Source of the DNA: Hyphomicrobium denitrificans ATCC 51888 | GTDB lineage: Bacteria > Pseudomonadota > Alphaproteobacteria > Rhizobiales > Hyphomicrobiaceae | Reading direction: 5' to 3' | DNA: 64,000 nucleotides | NCBI RefSeq assembly: GCF_000143145.1 | Contig: NC_014313.1 | Span: forward strand, 992,001-1,056,000 | Shown here: positions 54,729 to 63,674 of the stretch, piece by piece | Position numbering within the stretch: the first letter of the stretch is position 1 | Layout: each line of letters starts with the position of its first letter | Notes under the pieces: generated by a model | Told to the model about the DNA's origin: nothing | The model's input: only the letters and a program-made list of their open reading frames with translations | Database searches by the model: none | Program-made: the position numbers and the translations under genes

Positions 54729-57209
54729 ATGCTCATTCAGGCGGATCGCCTCAAGGCGGGGCCGCGTACCACGCGCAAGCTCCACATCACCTCTCACAGC
54801 AGCACTTTTGCTCTGCTTGCCGTTCTGTCGTTGATGGCGGCCGGAGACGCGGCGCAAGCTCAGGACGCGCAGGCGCAGGAGTCCATCAGTCTTCCGGACG
54901 TCACCGTTCAGCAGGAGGCGCAGAAGGCGGCGGCTCAGGCGACCGCCCAGAAGCCGTCGTCAACCGCTAAAAAGAAAGTCGTTGCGAAGCGATCGGCGCC
55001 GCCTTCCGGCGTTCCGAAGCCCGCGCCCGCGCCGACCGACGTTGCGGGCGCGCCGTCGCCGTTGCCCGGGGCCAATCTCTCGCTTTCGCCTGCGGCCGGA
55101 AATCCGGGAGCCCCGTCGAGTTCGGTCGCTTCCGTTCCGGGCGCCTCGGGCGCCGGAGCGCAAACGGCAACCGGCATCGACATGGCGCGGTATGCAAACA
55201 CGCCGGTCTTTTCCGTCACCGACATCCTGCATGACGTTCCGGGCGTTTCGCTGAAGCAAGGCAACGGCCCCCGCGACATGGGCATCTCGATCCGCGGATC
55301 GAATGCGCGCAATGGCTTCGGCATTCGCAACATCGTCATTCTCGACGACGGGTTCTCCGTCACCCAGCCGGACGGTCTATCGCGCAGCGACCTGATCGAT
55401 CCGCACGCCTATTCGGGCGTCGACGTATGGCGCGGGCCGTCATCGGCCCTGTTCGGGAATTACGCGACGGGCGGCGCGATCAACTTCCGCACGTGGCCGG
55501 GCGGCGTCATCGACGGCATCGAATACGGCGTCGACGTCGGAAGCTTCAACTACCTGAACAATTATGTCGTCGGCGGCAAGAAGGGCGAGAACTGGGAAGC
55601 GTCGATCTTTTCGAGCGACGTTCGCGGTGATGGATATTACGGCTACAGCGATTTCAACACCCAGACCGTCAATGCGCTGATCACCTATCAGCCCTCGTCG
55701 ACGGACACGTTCACGTTCAAGTTCATCAATAATAATGTTTACACGGAACTGCCGTTCCGCATGTCGTTGAACAACTTCAATACCAATCCTTTCCAGAAAG
55801 GCTGCAAAACGTACGCAACGGCGGCGGCGGGCTGCGAGACGCTCAGCTTCATGGGCACGCGTCAGACGGCGGAGCAGGCTGGCGCAAACCGCGACGACCG
55901 GCGGACGATCGGAGGCGTGCGCTGGGATCACGAATTCAGCGCTTCGACGACGGGGCAGGTGCAGGTCGTCATCGACGATCGCAACATCAGTCAGCCCACT
56001 GGGACGACGCGCGGGCTCGGCGATTATCTTTCCTACAACGTCACCGCCGGTGTCACGAACACCGCGACGTTCGCCGGTTTGCCGATGCGTTCCTATCTCG
56101 GCGCGTTCTGGAATTACCTGCCGGTCGACGCTCAGACCATCCTGCTCGCGCCGCGCGATAGCGTGCTGAATGATCGTCTGCAGTCGGATCAAGTCGGCTC
56201 AACGGAGAATTTTGGCGCGCGGGCGCGTCATGAGGTCAAGCTTACGGATGACGTGGCCGTCATCGCAGGTGCAACGGTTGAACGCACCTCGTTGGATGGC
56301 ACGCAGCGAAGTTACAGTGCGGGCGGCGCGATTACCCAGACCGTCAGCGTCGGACGCGAGATGACAAATGTCGCGCCGGAAATTGGCCTGCTCTATACGC
56401 CGAACGATCAATGGCAGCTTCGCGCACGTATCGGCACGGGGTACGGGACGCCGCAGTTTTCCAATCTGTTCATCCAGCAGGACGGAAACCCGGGCAACAA
56501 CACGGATCTCAAAACGCAATCGAACATCGGCTACGATCTCGGCGCGGACTGGACGCCCGTCAAAGGCGTGACGCTGAGCGTCACCGGCTTCTACGAGTTC
56601 TTTACCAACGAGATCGTTTCGCAAGCTTCGCTGACGCCGGGCAGATCGAACTTCAGCTACAACGCGCCAGCCTCCGAGCATCGCGGCGTCGAACTGATGG
56701 CCAATGTCGCGTTGACGGACAGCGTGCGACTGACGGCGGCGTATCTCTACAACAATCAGATCTATACGGACTACGATGAAGTCGTGTCCGGCGCGCCGAA
56801 TGCGGTCAGCCGGGCCGGGAACAAAATCCCGGGTATCTCATCCAATGAGCTGACGGCGCGAGTGAGCTACGACACGCCGTCCGGGATTTACAAGGGCGTC
56901 GGCGCCTATGTCGAATACCAGTGGCATGACGGCTTCTACATGGAAAACGCCAACCTGCTTTGGGCTCCCGGATACCAGACGGTCGACGTCAACGTACATT
57001 ATGAGCGGACACTGAATTGGGGACCGATCAAATCGTTCCTCGCTTATTTCGAAGTCCGCAATGTGCTTGACGAAGTCTATATCGCGTCCGCCAACAATAT
57101 CGCAGACAGGGACGGGTCGACGGCGGAGACGCTCGCTCAAACTGGAACGGGTTCCATCTACGCCGGCGCGCCGCGCACGTTTTACGGCGGCATGAAAGTG
57201 AGGTTCTGA
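54729..57209 (+). CDS. TonB-dependent receptor, possibly for a metal complex
   Basis: The 826-residue outer-membrane receptor has a signal segment (about 22-45, ending AQAQ), a Pro/Ala-rich linker (about 65-145), a plug domain (about 150-265: FSVTDILHDVPGVSLKQGN, ISIRGSNARNGFGIRNIVILDDGFSVTQPDG, PHAYSGVDVWRGPSSALFGNYATGGAINF) and a beta-barrel ending in a C-terminal Phe (GGMKVRF). The SLPDVTVQ stretch may act as a TonB box. It is the second gene of a cluster with DUF2946, a Cys/His-rich BNR protein and a thioredoxin-like protein, which suggests metal import, perhaps copper; this is inference. Confidence 0.9.
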   Translation: MLIQADRLKAGPRTTRKLHITSHSSTFALLAVLSLMAAGDAAQAQDAQAQESISLPDVTVQQEAQKAAAQATAQKPSSTAKKKVVAKRSAPPSGVPKPAPAPTDVAGAPSPLPGANLSLSPAAGNPGAPSSSVASVPGASGAGAQTATGIDMARYANTPVFSVTDILHDVPGVSLKQGNGPRDMGISIRGSNARNGFGIRNIVILDDGFSVTQPDGLSRSDLIDPHAYSGVDVWRGPSSALFGNYATGGAINFRTWPGGVIDGIEYGVDVGSFNYLNNYVVGGKKGENWEASIFSSDVRGDGYYGYSDFNTQTVNALITYQPSSTDTFTFKFINNNVYTELPFRMSLNNFNTNPFQKGCKTYATAAAGCETLSFMGTRQTAEQAGANRDDRRTIGGVRWDHEFSASTTGQVQVVIDDRNISQPTGTTRGLGDYLSYNVTAGVTNTATFAGLPMRSYLGAFWNYLPVDAQTILLAPRDSVLNDRLQSDQVGSTENFGARARHEVKLTDDVAVIAGATVERTSLDGTQRSYSAGGAITQTVSVGREMTNVAPEIGLLYTPNDQWQLRARIGTGYGTPQFSNLFIQQDGNPGNNTDLKTQSNIGYDLGADWTPVKGVTLSVTGFYEFFTNEIVSQASLTPGRSNFSYNAPASEHRGVELMANVALTDSVRLTAAYLYNNQIYTDYDEVVSGAPNAVSRAGNKIPGISSNELTARVSYDTPSGIYKGVGAYVEYQWHDGFYMENANLLWAPGYQTVDVNVHYERTLNWGPIKSFLAYFEVRNVLDEVYIASANNIADRDGSTAETLAQTGTGSIYAGAPRTFYGGMKVRF

Positions 57210-57212
57210 GTG

Positions 57213-58439
57213 ATGCGTACACATCTCAAATTGGCCGCGTTGCTTTTGCTCGCTGCCTCCGCAGGCGTCGCCAATCTTGCGCAAGCGCACGACGGAGCTT
57301 CGCATCATCATGAAACGGCTGCGGCGTGCGCGTCCTCGGAGCTTGCCTGCGCGAGCGTCGCCACCGGCGCGTTTGCTCCAGACGGCAAGCTCTGGCTGAC
57401 GTGGTCTGCGGGTGGGCGCATTTCGATCGCAAGCTCGCCGGATCTCGGGAAAACATTTTCGACGCCGGTCACGCTGCCTGCGACGAAGCTGCCGCTCGAT
57501 GACGGACCGGATGCGCGTCCGAAACTCGCCTTCGGACCCAACGACCGTGTCGCCGTCACGTACGCGTCGCGCGACGAAAAATACAACGGACATGCGTTTA
57601 TCGCGCGATCGGCTGACGGCGGCAAAACGTTCTCCGAGCCTCAGCCGATCACCACGGGCTCGCCGAGCCAACGCTTCGAAACGGCGGCATTCGATCCGAA
57701 TGGGCGTGTGTTCGTAGCCTGGATCGACAAACGCAACGTCGCCGCCGCGAAGAAGCAGGGCAAAAAGTATGCAGGCGCGGCGCTCGCTTACGCGTGGGAC
57801 GACAAGCCGGGCGGCGCGCTCGAAGCGGCATCCATCGCCCGCGACAATTCCTGCGAGTGCTGCCGCATCGCCGTTGCGTTCAAAAGCTCGGGCGAGCCGG
57901 TCGTAATGTTCCGCAACATTTTCGACGGCGGCATTCGCGATCACGCGACGATCACGTTCTCGGACGCTGGAAAGCCCGGGCAGCTATATCGCGTGAGCGA
58001 GGATGACGCGAAGATCGACGCGTGCCCGCATCAGGGACCGAGCCTCGCAATCGGCAGCGACGGCGCTTATCACGCGACGTGGTTCGCACTCGGGCGCAAG
58101 CTGAAGGGCGTCTACTACGCGCACTCCGAGGATGGCGGCAAGACGTTTTCGGAGCCGCTGCGGATTGGCGATCAGAGCGCGCAGATTTCGCGCCCGTATG
58201 TCTTGGCGGCAGGGGGCACGGTTTACCTCGCCTACAAATCCTTCGACGGCGAGAAAACCAGCATCGATCTGATGACGTCGCACGACGGCGGACGCACGTG
58301 GAGCAAGCCGCGGACTGTCGCGTCGGCGGCAAATGCGTCGGATCATCCGTTGCTCATCGCGCAGCAGGCGAGCGTTTATCTGTCATGGCTGACGACGAAA
58401 GAAGGCTATCGACTGATCCCCCTGGAGCCGCAGTCATGA
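57213..58439 (+). CDS. Exported BNR-repeat (sialidase-like propeller) protein with CECC motif
   Basis: The 408-residue product has a signal peptide (HLKLAALLLLAASAGVANLAQA) and several BNR-type repeats (ISIASSPDLGKTFS, AFIARSADGGKTFSEP, VYYAHSEDGGKTFSEP, LMTSHDGGRTWSKP), which build a beta-propeller. It is unlikely to be a sialidase: the usual Arg triad context is not visible, and a CECC motif in the middle plus ACPHQGP and an N-terminal HDGASHHHE cluster look metal-binding. It begins directly after the receptor stop and overlaps the thioredoxin gene by four bases, so the three genes form an operon. Confidence 0.82.
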   Translation: MRTHLKLAALLLLAASAGVANLAQAHDGASHHHETAAACASSELACASVATGAFAPDGKLWLTWSAGGRISIASSPDLGKTFSTPVTLPATKLPLDDGPDARPKLAFGPNDRVAVTYASRDEKYNGHAFIARSADGGKTFSEPQPITTGSPSQRFETAAFDPNGRVFVAWIDKRNVAAAKKQGKKYAGAALAYAWDDKPGGALEAASIARDNSCECCRIAVAFKSSGEPVVMFRNIFDGGIRDHATITFSDAGKPGQLYRVSEDDAKIDACPHQGPSLAIGSDGAYHATWFALGRKLKGVYYAHSEDGGKTFSEPLRIGDQSAQISRPYVLAAGGTVYLAYKSFDGEKTSIDLMTSHDGGRTWSKPRTVASAANASDHPLLIAQQASVYLSWLTTKEGYRLIPLEPQS

Positions 58440-58933
58440 ACGCTGTTGTGCGTATTGCGTCCGTTCTGATGTTCGTCTGGTGTGCGTGCGTTCAAGCGCT
58501 GGCCGAGCCGCCGCGCACGTTCGACAGCGCGAGCTGGCAGACGCTTCTCGATGGACGCAAGGGCCAGCCGGTGATCGTGCACTTCTGGGGTTTTTCGTGC
58601 GGCAACTGCATGGTCGAGCTGGAAGACTGGGGGAAATTTGCAGTCGCGCATGCGGACACGACGATCGCATTCGTGAATTGGGACCGCCGCGGCGCCGATC
58701 CGAAGCGCATCGAAAAAGCGCTCCTGAAAACCGGCCTTGGCAACGTCCAGAGCTTTAGCCTTGCGAACGGGTTTGAAGAGAAGCTGCGCTTCGCCGTCGA
58801 TCACGATTGGATGGGCGAACTACCCTACACGCGCCTCATCGCACGCGACGGCACGGTCACGACATTTTCCGGCGCCGCCGATTTCAAGAGCCTGTCGCAA
58901 TGGCTCGGCGATGCCCGGCAAAGTCAGAGATAG
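58436..58933 (+). CDS. Exported thioredoxin-like (TlpA-type) protein
   Basis: The 165-residue protein has a signal peptide (VVRIASVLMFVWCACVQALAEPP) and a thioredoxin fold with active site SCGNC (WGFSCGNCMVEL) and cis-Pro in GELPYTRLI. It could keep cysteines of the preceding CECC protein reduced or hand over a metal, as do ScoI/TlpA-like proteins in copper centre assembly. The start overlaps the upstream stop (ATGA). Confidence 0.85.
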   Translation: MNAVVRIASVLMFVWCACVQALAEPPRTFDSASWQTLLDGRKGQPVIVHFWGFSCGNCMVELEDWGKFAVAHADTTIAFVNWDRRGADPKRIEKALLKTGLGNVQSFSLANGFEEKLRFAVDHDWMGELPYTRLIARDGTVTTFSGAADFKSLSQWLGDARQSQR

Positions 58934-59067
58934 CCGCGCCGCACAACCTCTCGCGCGTTTTGTTGCCTCGCAGGAACTTTGTTTGCAAGCTTGTCAACGG
59001 CCGTTTTGCCGCAGATGATCATGTCGAACCGATTCGTGTGCGTGGAGGCTCAAACCGAGAGGAAGAC

Positions 59068-59331
59068 ATGGATATTGATCTCCAGTCACTGATCATCTGG
59101 CTGCTTATCGGTGCTATTGCCGGTTGGCTCGCTGGGCAAATCATGAAAGGCGGCGGATTTGGTCTCGTCGGCGATATCATCGTCGGCATCGTCGGAGCGT
59201 TCATCGCCGGTATCTTGTTCCCAAGGCTCGGCTTTGCGTTTGGTAACCCGCTTGTCGGATCCATCATTGCTGCCGTCGTCGGCGCGTGTCTCTTGCTGTT
59301 CATTCTGCGATTGGTCCGCCGTGGCCCATAG
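59068..59331 (+). CDS. GlsB/YeaQ/YmgE family stress-associated membrane protein
   Basis: This 87-residue transglycosylase-associated family protein has three hydrophobic segments with Gly-rich packing (IIWLLIGAIAGWLAGQIMKGGG, GLVGDIIVGIVGAFIAGILF, PLVGSIIAAVVGACLLLFIL). A strong ribosome-binding site (GAGAGGAAG) precedes the ATG at 59068. Family members are induced by acid or envelope stress; the exact role is unknown. Confidence 0.92.
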   Translation: MDIDLQSLIIWLLIGAIAGWLAGQIMKGGGFGLVGDIIVGIVGAFIAGILFPRLGFAFGNPLVGSIIAAVVGACLLLFILRLVRRGP

Positions 59332-59448
59332 GCGCGCGCGACTCGGACGGTACTGATTTTGACACAACGTGAAGCCGGCTGCTCGCCGCAGCCGGTGGAA
59401 GCTTTGCGTTTCAGATTACCGCTGCTGCGTGCAGTCGCGCACCGTGAT

Positions 59449-60429
59449 TTATGCCTGCGAGACGATTTCGCGGGGCTTCGATAAAAGCAGGTCTTCCGCT
59501 TCGCGCATCAGCCGTTCGATGATTTCTGCTGCAGGTTCGATCGAACGGATCAGGCCGACAACCTCACCGACGAAGGTGTTGCTCTTTTCGGGATCGCCTT
59601 CGATCCAGCCGGCACGGTATTTCGCAGCTTCCTCATCGGCGACCGCGATCAGTTCGGCTTCGCGTCCGTGCCAGCGGCAAATGAATTCGTTGATGAGAAC
59701 TCGGGCGCTGTACTGCTTCGGCCATTCGAGCTTGCGCGCCAGATCCATCGTCTGCGAACGAATGGTTTCGTCGCCCGTCGCGCTCAACGCGGTGTCGTGC
59801 ATGCGCTGGCTGACGTTGGCTTCCTTTGACGCCCAAAGGCGCGATCCGACCATCACTCCTTCAGCGCCGAGCATCAATGCGGCGGCGACTGTGCGGCCGT
59901 CGCCAATTCCGCCCGCTGCGCAAAGAATGGTGTCGGGATAGTCTTTCGCAATCAGGTCCGCGACTTCGGGGACGATCGATAGGGTTCCGCGACTTTGTCC
60001 GTGTCCGCCGGCTTCGGCGCCCTGGGCCACGATAACGTCGGCGCCACATGCCATCGCGTGCGCCGCGTCGCGCCGGGTTTGCACCTGGCAGATCAGTGTT
60101 ACGCCCGCGTCCTTGATGCGCTTGGCGAAGGGCTCGGGATTTCCGAACGACAGGATGATGGCTTTCGGTTTGTTCGAAAGCGCCAGATCGAGAAGCGCCG
60201 GCTGCTTGGCGAGCGACCAAGTGATGAACCCGCAGCCGACGGGTTGATTGCCGGCCGCGCGAAATTCCTGTGCGATCCAGTCCGCGTCGCCGTATCCGCC
60301 GCCGATCAGGCCAAGGCCGCCGGCCGCGGACACCGCCGCCGCGAGACGACCGCCCGCTGCCCATGCCATCGGTGCGCAGATGATTGGATGCCGTAGTCCA
60401 AGCCGTTCCGTCAGTCGTGTCTTGAGCAC
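59449..60429 (-). CDS. Nitronate monooxygenase-like NAD(P)H flavin oxidoreductase
   Basis: The 326-residue TIM-barrel FMN enzyme resembles 2-nitropropane dioxygenase: HPIICAPMAWAAGGRLAAAVSAAGGLGLIGGG, DVIVAQGAEAGGHG, TILCAAGGIGDGRTVAAALMLGAEGVMVGSR. The family oxidises nitronates or acts as enoyl/quinone reductase in some classes. The start is GTG with GGGGGA upstream. It lies next to an NsrR-type gene on the same strand, 26 bases downstream of it, so it may share its promoter. Confidence 0.9.
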   Translation of the reverse strand: MLKTRLTERLGLRHPIICAPMAWAAGGRLAAAVSAAGGLGLIGGGYGDADWIAQEFRAAGNQPVGCGFITWSLAKQPALLDLALSNKPKAIILSFGNPEPFAKRIKDAGVTLICQVQTRRDAAHAMACGADVIVAQGAEAGGHGQSRGTLSIVPEVADLIAKDYPDTILCAAGGIGDGRTVAAALMLGAEGVMVGSRLWASKEANVSQRMHDTALSATGDETIRSQTMDLARKLEWPKQYSARVLINEFICRWHGREAELIAVADEEAAKYRAGWIEGDPEKSNTFVGEVVGLIRSIEPAAEIIERLMREAEDLLLSKPREIVSQA

Positions 60430-60455
60430 GCCGTTCCCCCTTTCATAACCGGCCC

Positions 60456-60893
60456 TCAGCTTATGAAGGGTCGTAACTCGCGTAAGATCGAATTCCTGTT
60501 TGAAAGAATGTCAGCCAGCGTCCATTCATCGAGTTCCGCGAGGAAGGCGTCGATTGCGCGCCGCAAAGCGAGCCGCAGCCGGCAGCTTTGCGAGATGCGG
60601 CACATGTTGGATTCGCCGAAGCATTCGACGACATGAAAATCTTCTTCGACGACCCGCAGCACTTCGCCGATCGTCAGGTCTTCGGCGGGGCGTCCGAGAC
60701 GAAGACCGCCGCCGCGGCCCCGCAACGTCTTGACGAAGCCGTGCCTCGCAAGCTTGTTGACGACTTTCATGAGGTGATTTTCGGAGATCGCGTAGACTTT
60801 CGCGATTTCCTGGATCGTCGCTAGGCGGTCCTCTCGCGCTCCGAGGTACATGAGTACGCGAAGCGCGTAGTCGGAATGGACTGTTAGCCGCAT
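60456..60893 (-). CDS. nsrR: Rrf2 family regulator, NsrR type (nitric oxide sensor)
   Basis: The 145-residue protein has an Rrf2 winged helix (YALRVLMYLGAREDRLATIQEIAKVYAISENHLMKVVNKLARHGFVKTLRGRGGGLRL) and three cysteines (C91, C98, C104) that ligate an iron-sulfur cluster in NsrR. NsrR loses repression when NO attacks the cluster. It is divergent from a truncated haemoglobin across an 11-1-11 operator, which fits well. The frame opens upstream at 60929, but the fold begins at MRLTVHSDYAL. Confidence 0.9.
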   Translation of the reverse strand: MRLTVHSDYALRVLMYLGAREDRLATIQEIAKVYAISENHLMKVVNKLARHGFVKTLRGRGGGLRLGRPAEDLTIGEVLRVVEEDFHVVECFGESNMCRISQSCRLRLALRRAIDAFLAELDEWTLADILSNRNSILRELRPFIS

Positions 60894-60937
60894 CGGAGGG
60901 TCCGTCGAACGGTTGCCGGGAACAGGCAAAACACTTT

Positions 60938-60960
60938 AAGGTGCAATCTCAGTACATCTT
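60938..60960. promoter_or_regulatory. NsrR-type operator between nsrR and the haemoglobin gene
   Basis: AAGGTGCAATC and CAGTACATCTT stand as an imperfect inverted repeat with a single T between them, the 11-1-11 spacing of the NsrR consensus (AAGATGCYTTT halves). It lies 29 bases before the haemoglobin start. Confidence 0.72.
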
Positions 60961-60988
60961 ATGAAGTCTAACGGCAAGAGCCTCCGCC

Positions 60989-61399
60989 ATGTCGTATCAT
61001 CCCCCGCATCCAAAAGCGCCTGGACTATCCGTCGGGATTGACGAGGTCATGGTTGCGGATCTGGTCAATCGTTTCTACGCCAAGGTGCGGCAGGACGAGT
61101 TGCTCGGTCCGGTCTTCAATTCGCGCATCGAGGATTGGGACGAGCACTTGGCGAAGCTCAGCGCCTTCTGGTCTTCCGTCGTTCTGATGACGGGGCGCTA
61201 CAAAGGCCAGCCGATGCCCGCTCATGTCGCCATTTCCGAAATCAGCGAAGAGCATTTTTTGCGTTGGTTGGAGCTGTTCGCCGAGACTGCGAAGGCGGTC
61301 TGTCCGCCGGAGGCCGCAGCCTTGTTCGTCGATCGCTCGCAACGGATCGCGCAGTCGCTCCGTCTCGCCATCGCCGCGAGCAAGGGTATCATCGCTTAG
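60989..61399 (+). CDS. Group III truncated haemoglobin
   Basis: The 136-residue globin binds haem and probably detoxifies NO or oxygen radicals. It has the group III pattern: DLVNRFYAKVRQDELLGPVFNSRIEDWDEHLAKLSAFWSSVVLMTGRYKGQPMPAHV, with proximal-type H79, then FLRWLELFAETAKAVCPPEAA. The N-terminal FxxFY region is replaced by RFYAKV. Placement opposite NsrR with its operator predicts induction by nitric oxide. No haem source is adjacent, though hemA and hemB are in this window. Confidence 0.93.
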   Translation: MSYHPPHPKAPGLSVGIDEVMVADLVNRFYAKVRQDELLGPVFNSRIEDWDEHLAKLSAFWSSVVLMTGRYKGQPMPAHVAISEISEEHFLRWLELFAETAKAVCPPEAAALFVDRSQRIAQSLRLAIAASKGIIA

Positions 61400-61429
61400 A
61401 CGCAGATTTCGTTGCTCGATGCGTTTCCG

Positions 61430-62227
61430 TTAGGCGCTTGCTTCGGCTTCGATCAAGTATTGACGTTCGCGTCCGGCGAGGAGCGGTCGGCCGATATAGC
61501 GATCGAGTTCGCCGCGCCGCAAAAGACGCCACGGCTCGATGAAGCTGACGAAGCGCGCCTGACTTGCCTGATCGCGATAGCGGGGATCATAGCGCCATAT
61601 GCGCCAGGCGCTGAGATAGCGAAGACGCATCAGGCGCACCGCATCGAAAAGCACACGCATGAACGGCAAGCTTCTGATTCCCGTGACGATTGCGCGGTGC
61701 GTCGATCCAAAGGTTTTCCAATACCAGCTGCCGAACATCATGTCGGCGGCACGCACCCAGATTTTGCGTACGGCTGGGACGAGAAACGCGATCGGAAACA
61801 CGACGAGAAAGAAATGCAAATAAACCTGACTGGCGATCAGGCAAACGACGGCAGCGATTTTCGCGAGTAAAGGCGCTTCATGCCATGTGCGTCGGGCGAA
61901 CCTGGCTGCGGTATGGACTTTCTCGCGCCAGCCATGTGCTCGCCGGACGGTCTTGTCGCTGACGACGACGCTTGCGGCATATCCGAGGCCTATGCTCGCC
62001 CCGGCCGCGAGAAACCGCGAAAGCCGCCGCAATCCGACGCCCTGTGCCAGGAGTTTCAGGAAGCTTCCGGCGGAACGTGCGATGATGTTGCGGACCAGGA
62101 TGACGCCGTTCGACAGAAATCGCGCGGCCGCTCCTATGGCGTCTTGTCCGGTAGCGGCGTAGATCGCCACGAAAGACGCTATGAAGAGAAACGCGAAAGC
62201 CGCGTACCAGCCTTTGCCCTTTCTCAT
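61430..62227 (-). CDS. Hypothetical membrane protein, 265 aa
   Basis: An N-terminal helix (WYAAFAFLFIASFVAIYAAT) and a central pair (LAAGASIGLGYAASVVV; LAKIAAVVCLIASQVYLHFFLVVFPIAFLVP) span the membrane. The remainder is very basic (RRLRY, WRIWRYDPRYRDQ), with many Trp and Arg. I know no family. The ATG at 62227 follows GGGGAACG and is favoured over the frame opening at 62287. It lies alone, convergent with the haemoglobin gene. Confidence 0.72.
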   Translation of the reverse strand: MRKGKGWYAAFAFLFIASFVAIYAATGQDAIGAAARFLSNGVILVRNIIARSAGSFLKLLAQGVGLRRLSRFLAAGASIGLGYAASVVVSDKTVRRAHGWREKVHTAARFARRTWHEAPLLAKIAAVVCLIASQVYLHFFLVVFPIAFLVPAVRKIWVRAADMMFGSWYWKTFGSTHRAIVTGIRSLPFMRVLFDAVRLMRLRYLSAWRIWRYDPRYRDQASQARFVSFIEPWRLLRRGELDRYIGRPLLAGRERQYLIEAEASA

Positions 62228-62510
62228 CGTTCCCCACCCGCTCTTTGCGGTTCCCGCGACGCCCCCAACCCCGGCAAAGCGTATCATCCCCGCCTGCGGG
62301 GCGGGTAGCGCCGCTTGATGGCCGTTCCGAGACTTGGGAGCGCCGGATGCGGGCTAATCCGTCCGCCGTGCGTTGTGAAAATTACGTCACTCCGCCGCGC
62401 ATCTGTCGCTTCCAAAATCAGCCGCGGGCATTTATAGAACCGGATGCTCTGGGAACAAAGTGTTCCAGGCGCCGCGGCGATTGCCTAAGTAATTGCTTTC
62501 GCTACAGGAT

Positions 62511-62584
62511 GCGGGTGTAGCTCAATGGTAGAGCAGCAGCCTTCCAAGCTGAATACGTGGGTTCGATTCCCATCACCCGCTCCA
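62511..62584 (+). tRNA. tRNA-Gly (anticodon UCC)
   Basis: The 74-base gene folds as a tRNA. The acceptor GCGGGTG pairs with CACCCGC, the D-arm is GCTCAATGGTAGAGC, the anticodon loop CTTCCAA reads UCC, and the T-arm is TGGGTTCGATTCCCA. CCA is encoded. UCC reads GGA and GGG glycine codons. Confidence 0.97.
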
Positions 62585-62620
62585 TAACCTCGCGGCGGAC
62601 GCCTGTTGGCGGTGCCGGCC

Positions 62621-63433
62621 TCAGGACGGGTTGCCGGAGCGTCCTGAGAACTTCGTCCCATCCGTGTCTTCAGCGGTGACTTCGAGGCGGTCGCTTGCGC
62701 CGGGCAGATAGCTGAACCGGAAATGCGGGTCTTCGCTGATCGAGATGCCGCCTTCCATGGCGAAGACGAGCTTGCCGTCCGCCGTGACGGACAGATGCGA
62801 GATGAAGCGCGCGGGCGGATACCCTCCCGAAAGCTGGTCGATCGCCAAACCTGAAATATTGGGATGCCGCATCATGACTTCGCCGAGGTCAGACTTGCCG
62901 GCGTTGCCCGTGGCGGTCCTTATGCGCATCTTGCCGATGGATTTCGCTGCTTCCTCGGCGTCGCGGCTTGCTGGCGCCGAGCAGCCGCCGGACGCTTTGA
63001 CGAAAGCCTTCGTCATATACAGTTTGCCGTCCGAGCTTTCCGCGATGGCGCGTACGAACGTGTAGCGGTCCACACGAATGCGTGTCGCCAGGGTGCGCGG
63101 TCCGCGTCCCGCCGCTTCTCCGTACGTAAAGGTTGCGACGACCGGAGCTGGATTTTCGTCGGCGATCAGCGTCAGCGATTTGACGTTGTCCGCAAGTTCA
63201 GGCGCCAGACGTATCGTGATCGGAACCACGGCGGCGTCTTCGGCGCGTTCCGGAGCCTCCAGCGACAGGAGCCCCTTGCCGTCGATCATGTCCTGCTGGC
63301 CGAATGTATCCTTTCGGATGCTGGCCCAGGACGCTTCGCTCTCGTGATTGATTTCTTCCGCGCCGGTACCGGCACCGGTCAATGTTAGAGCTGCGATCGC
63401 GAAGGCAAAGAGGATGTACTTCGAGCGTGACAT
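62621..63433 (-). CDS. Quinoprotein dehydrogenase-associated SoxYZ-like carrier (fused)
   Basis: The 270-residue periplasmic protein joins a SoxY-like half (SWASIRKDTFGQQDMIDGKGLLSLEAPERAEDAAVVPITIRL, with the carrier Cys at 151 in ASGGCSAP) and a SoxZ-like half (MRIRTATGNAGKSDLGEVMMRHPNISGLA, ISEDPHFRFSYLPGASDRLEVTAEDTDG). Such fusions occur with PQQ-dependent alcohol dehydrogenases (XoxF/MxaF-type systems) in methylotrophs; the substrate carried is unknown. The ATG at 63433 has AGGAG before it; a GTG two codons earlier is less likely. A signal peptide is present. Confidence 0.87.
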   Translation of the reverse strand: MSRSKYILFAFAIAALTLTGAGTGAEEINHESEASWASIRKDTFGQQDMIDGKGLLSLEAPERAEDAAVVPITIRLAPELADNVKSLTLIADENPAPVVATFTYGEAAGRGPRTLATRIRVDRYTFVRAIAESSDGKLYMTKAFVKASGGCSAPASRDAEEAAKSIGKMRIRTATGNAGKSDLGEVMMRHPNISGLAIDQLSGGYPPARFISHLSVTADGKLVFAMEGGISISEDPHFRFSYLPGASDRLEVTAEDTDGTKFSGRSGNPS

Positions 63434-63674
63434 CGGCACTCCTGGCTTCGAGTTAGAAAAAGGAATGCATGCTATGGCAGCATGCTTAGCGCCGTTCAGC
63501 GTTCAAGCTTGGCCGCAACGGCGCTCGCGATAAAATCGGCGCTACCCACAAAGCATCCGCGCCAGCAACGGTTTTAGCTGGCCGGTGCCGCAGATCAATC
63601 GAGCGGGTGTGGAGGTCTGGCAAATTCGCTTGCCAACGCTTTGCAATCTTTGCGTTGGACGAGCAGCGAAGACC

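Noticed and set aside
57213..58439. Sialidase function for the BNR-repeat protein
   Set aside because: Only the BNR repeats support it; catalytic context is not visible and the Cys/His motifs and neighbours point elsewhere.
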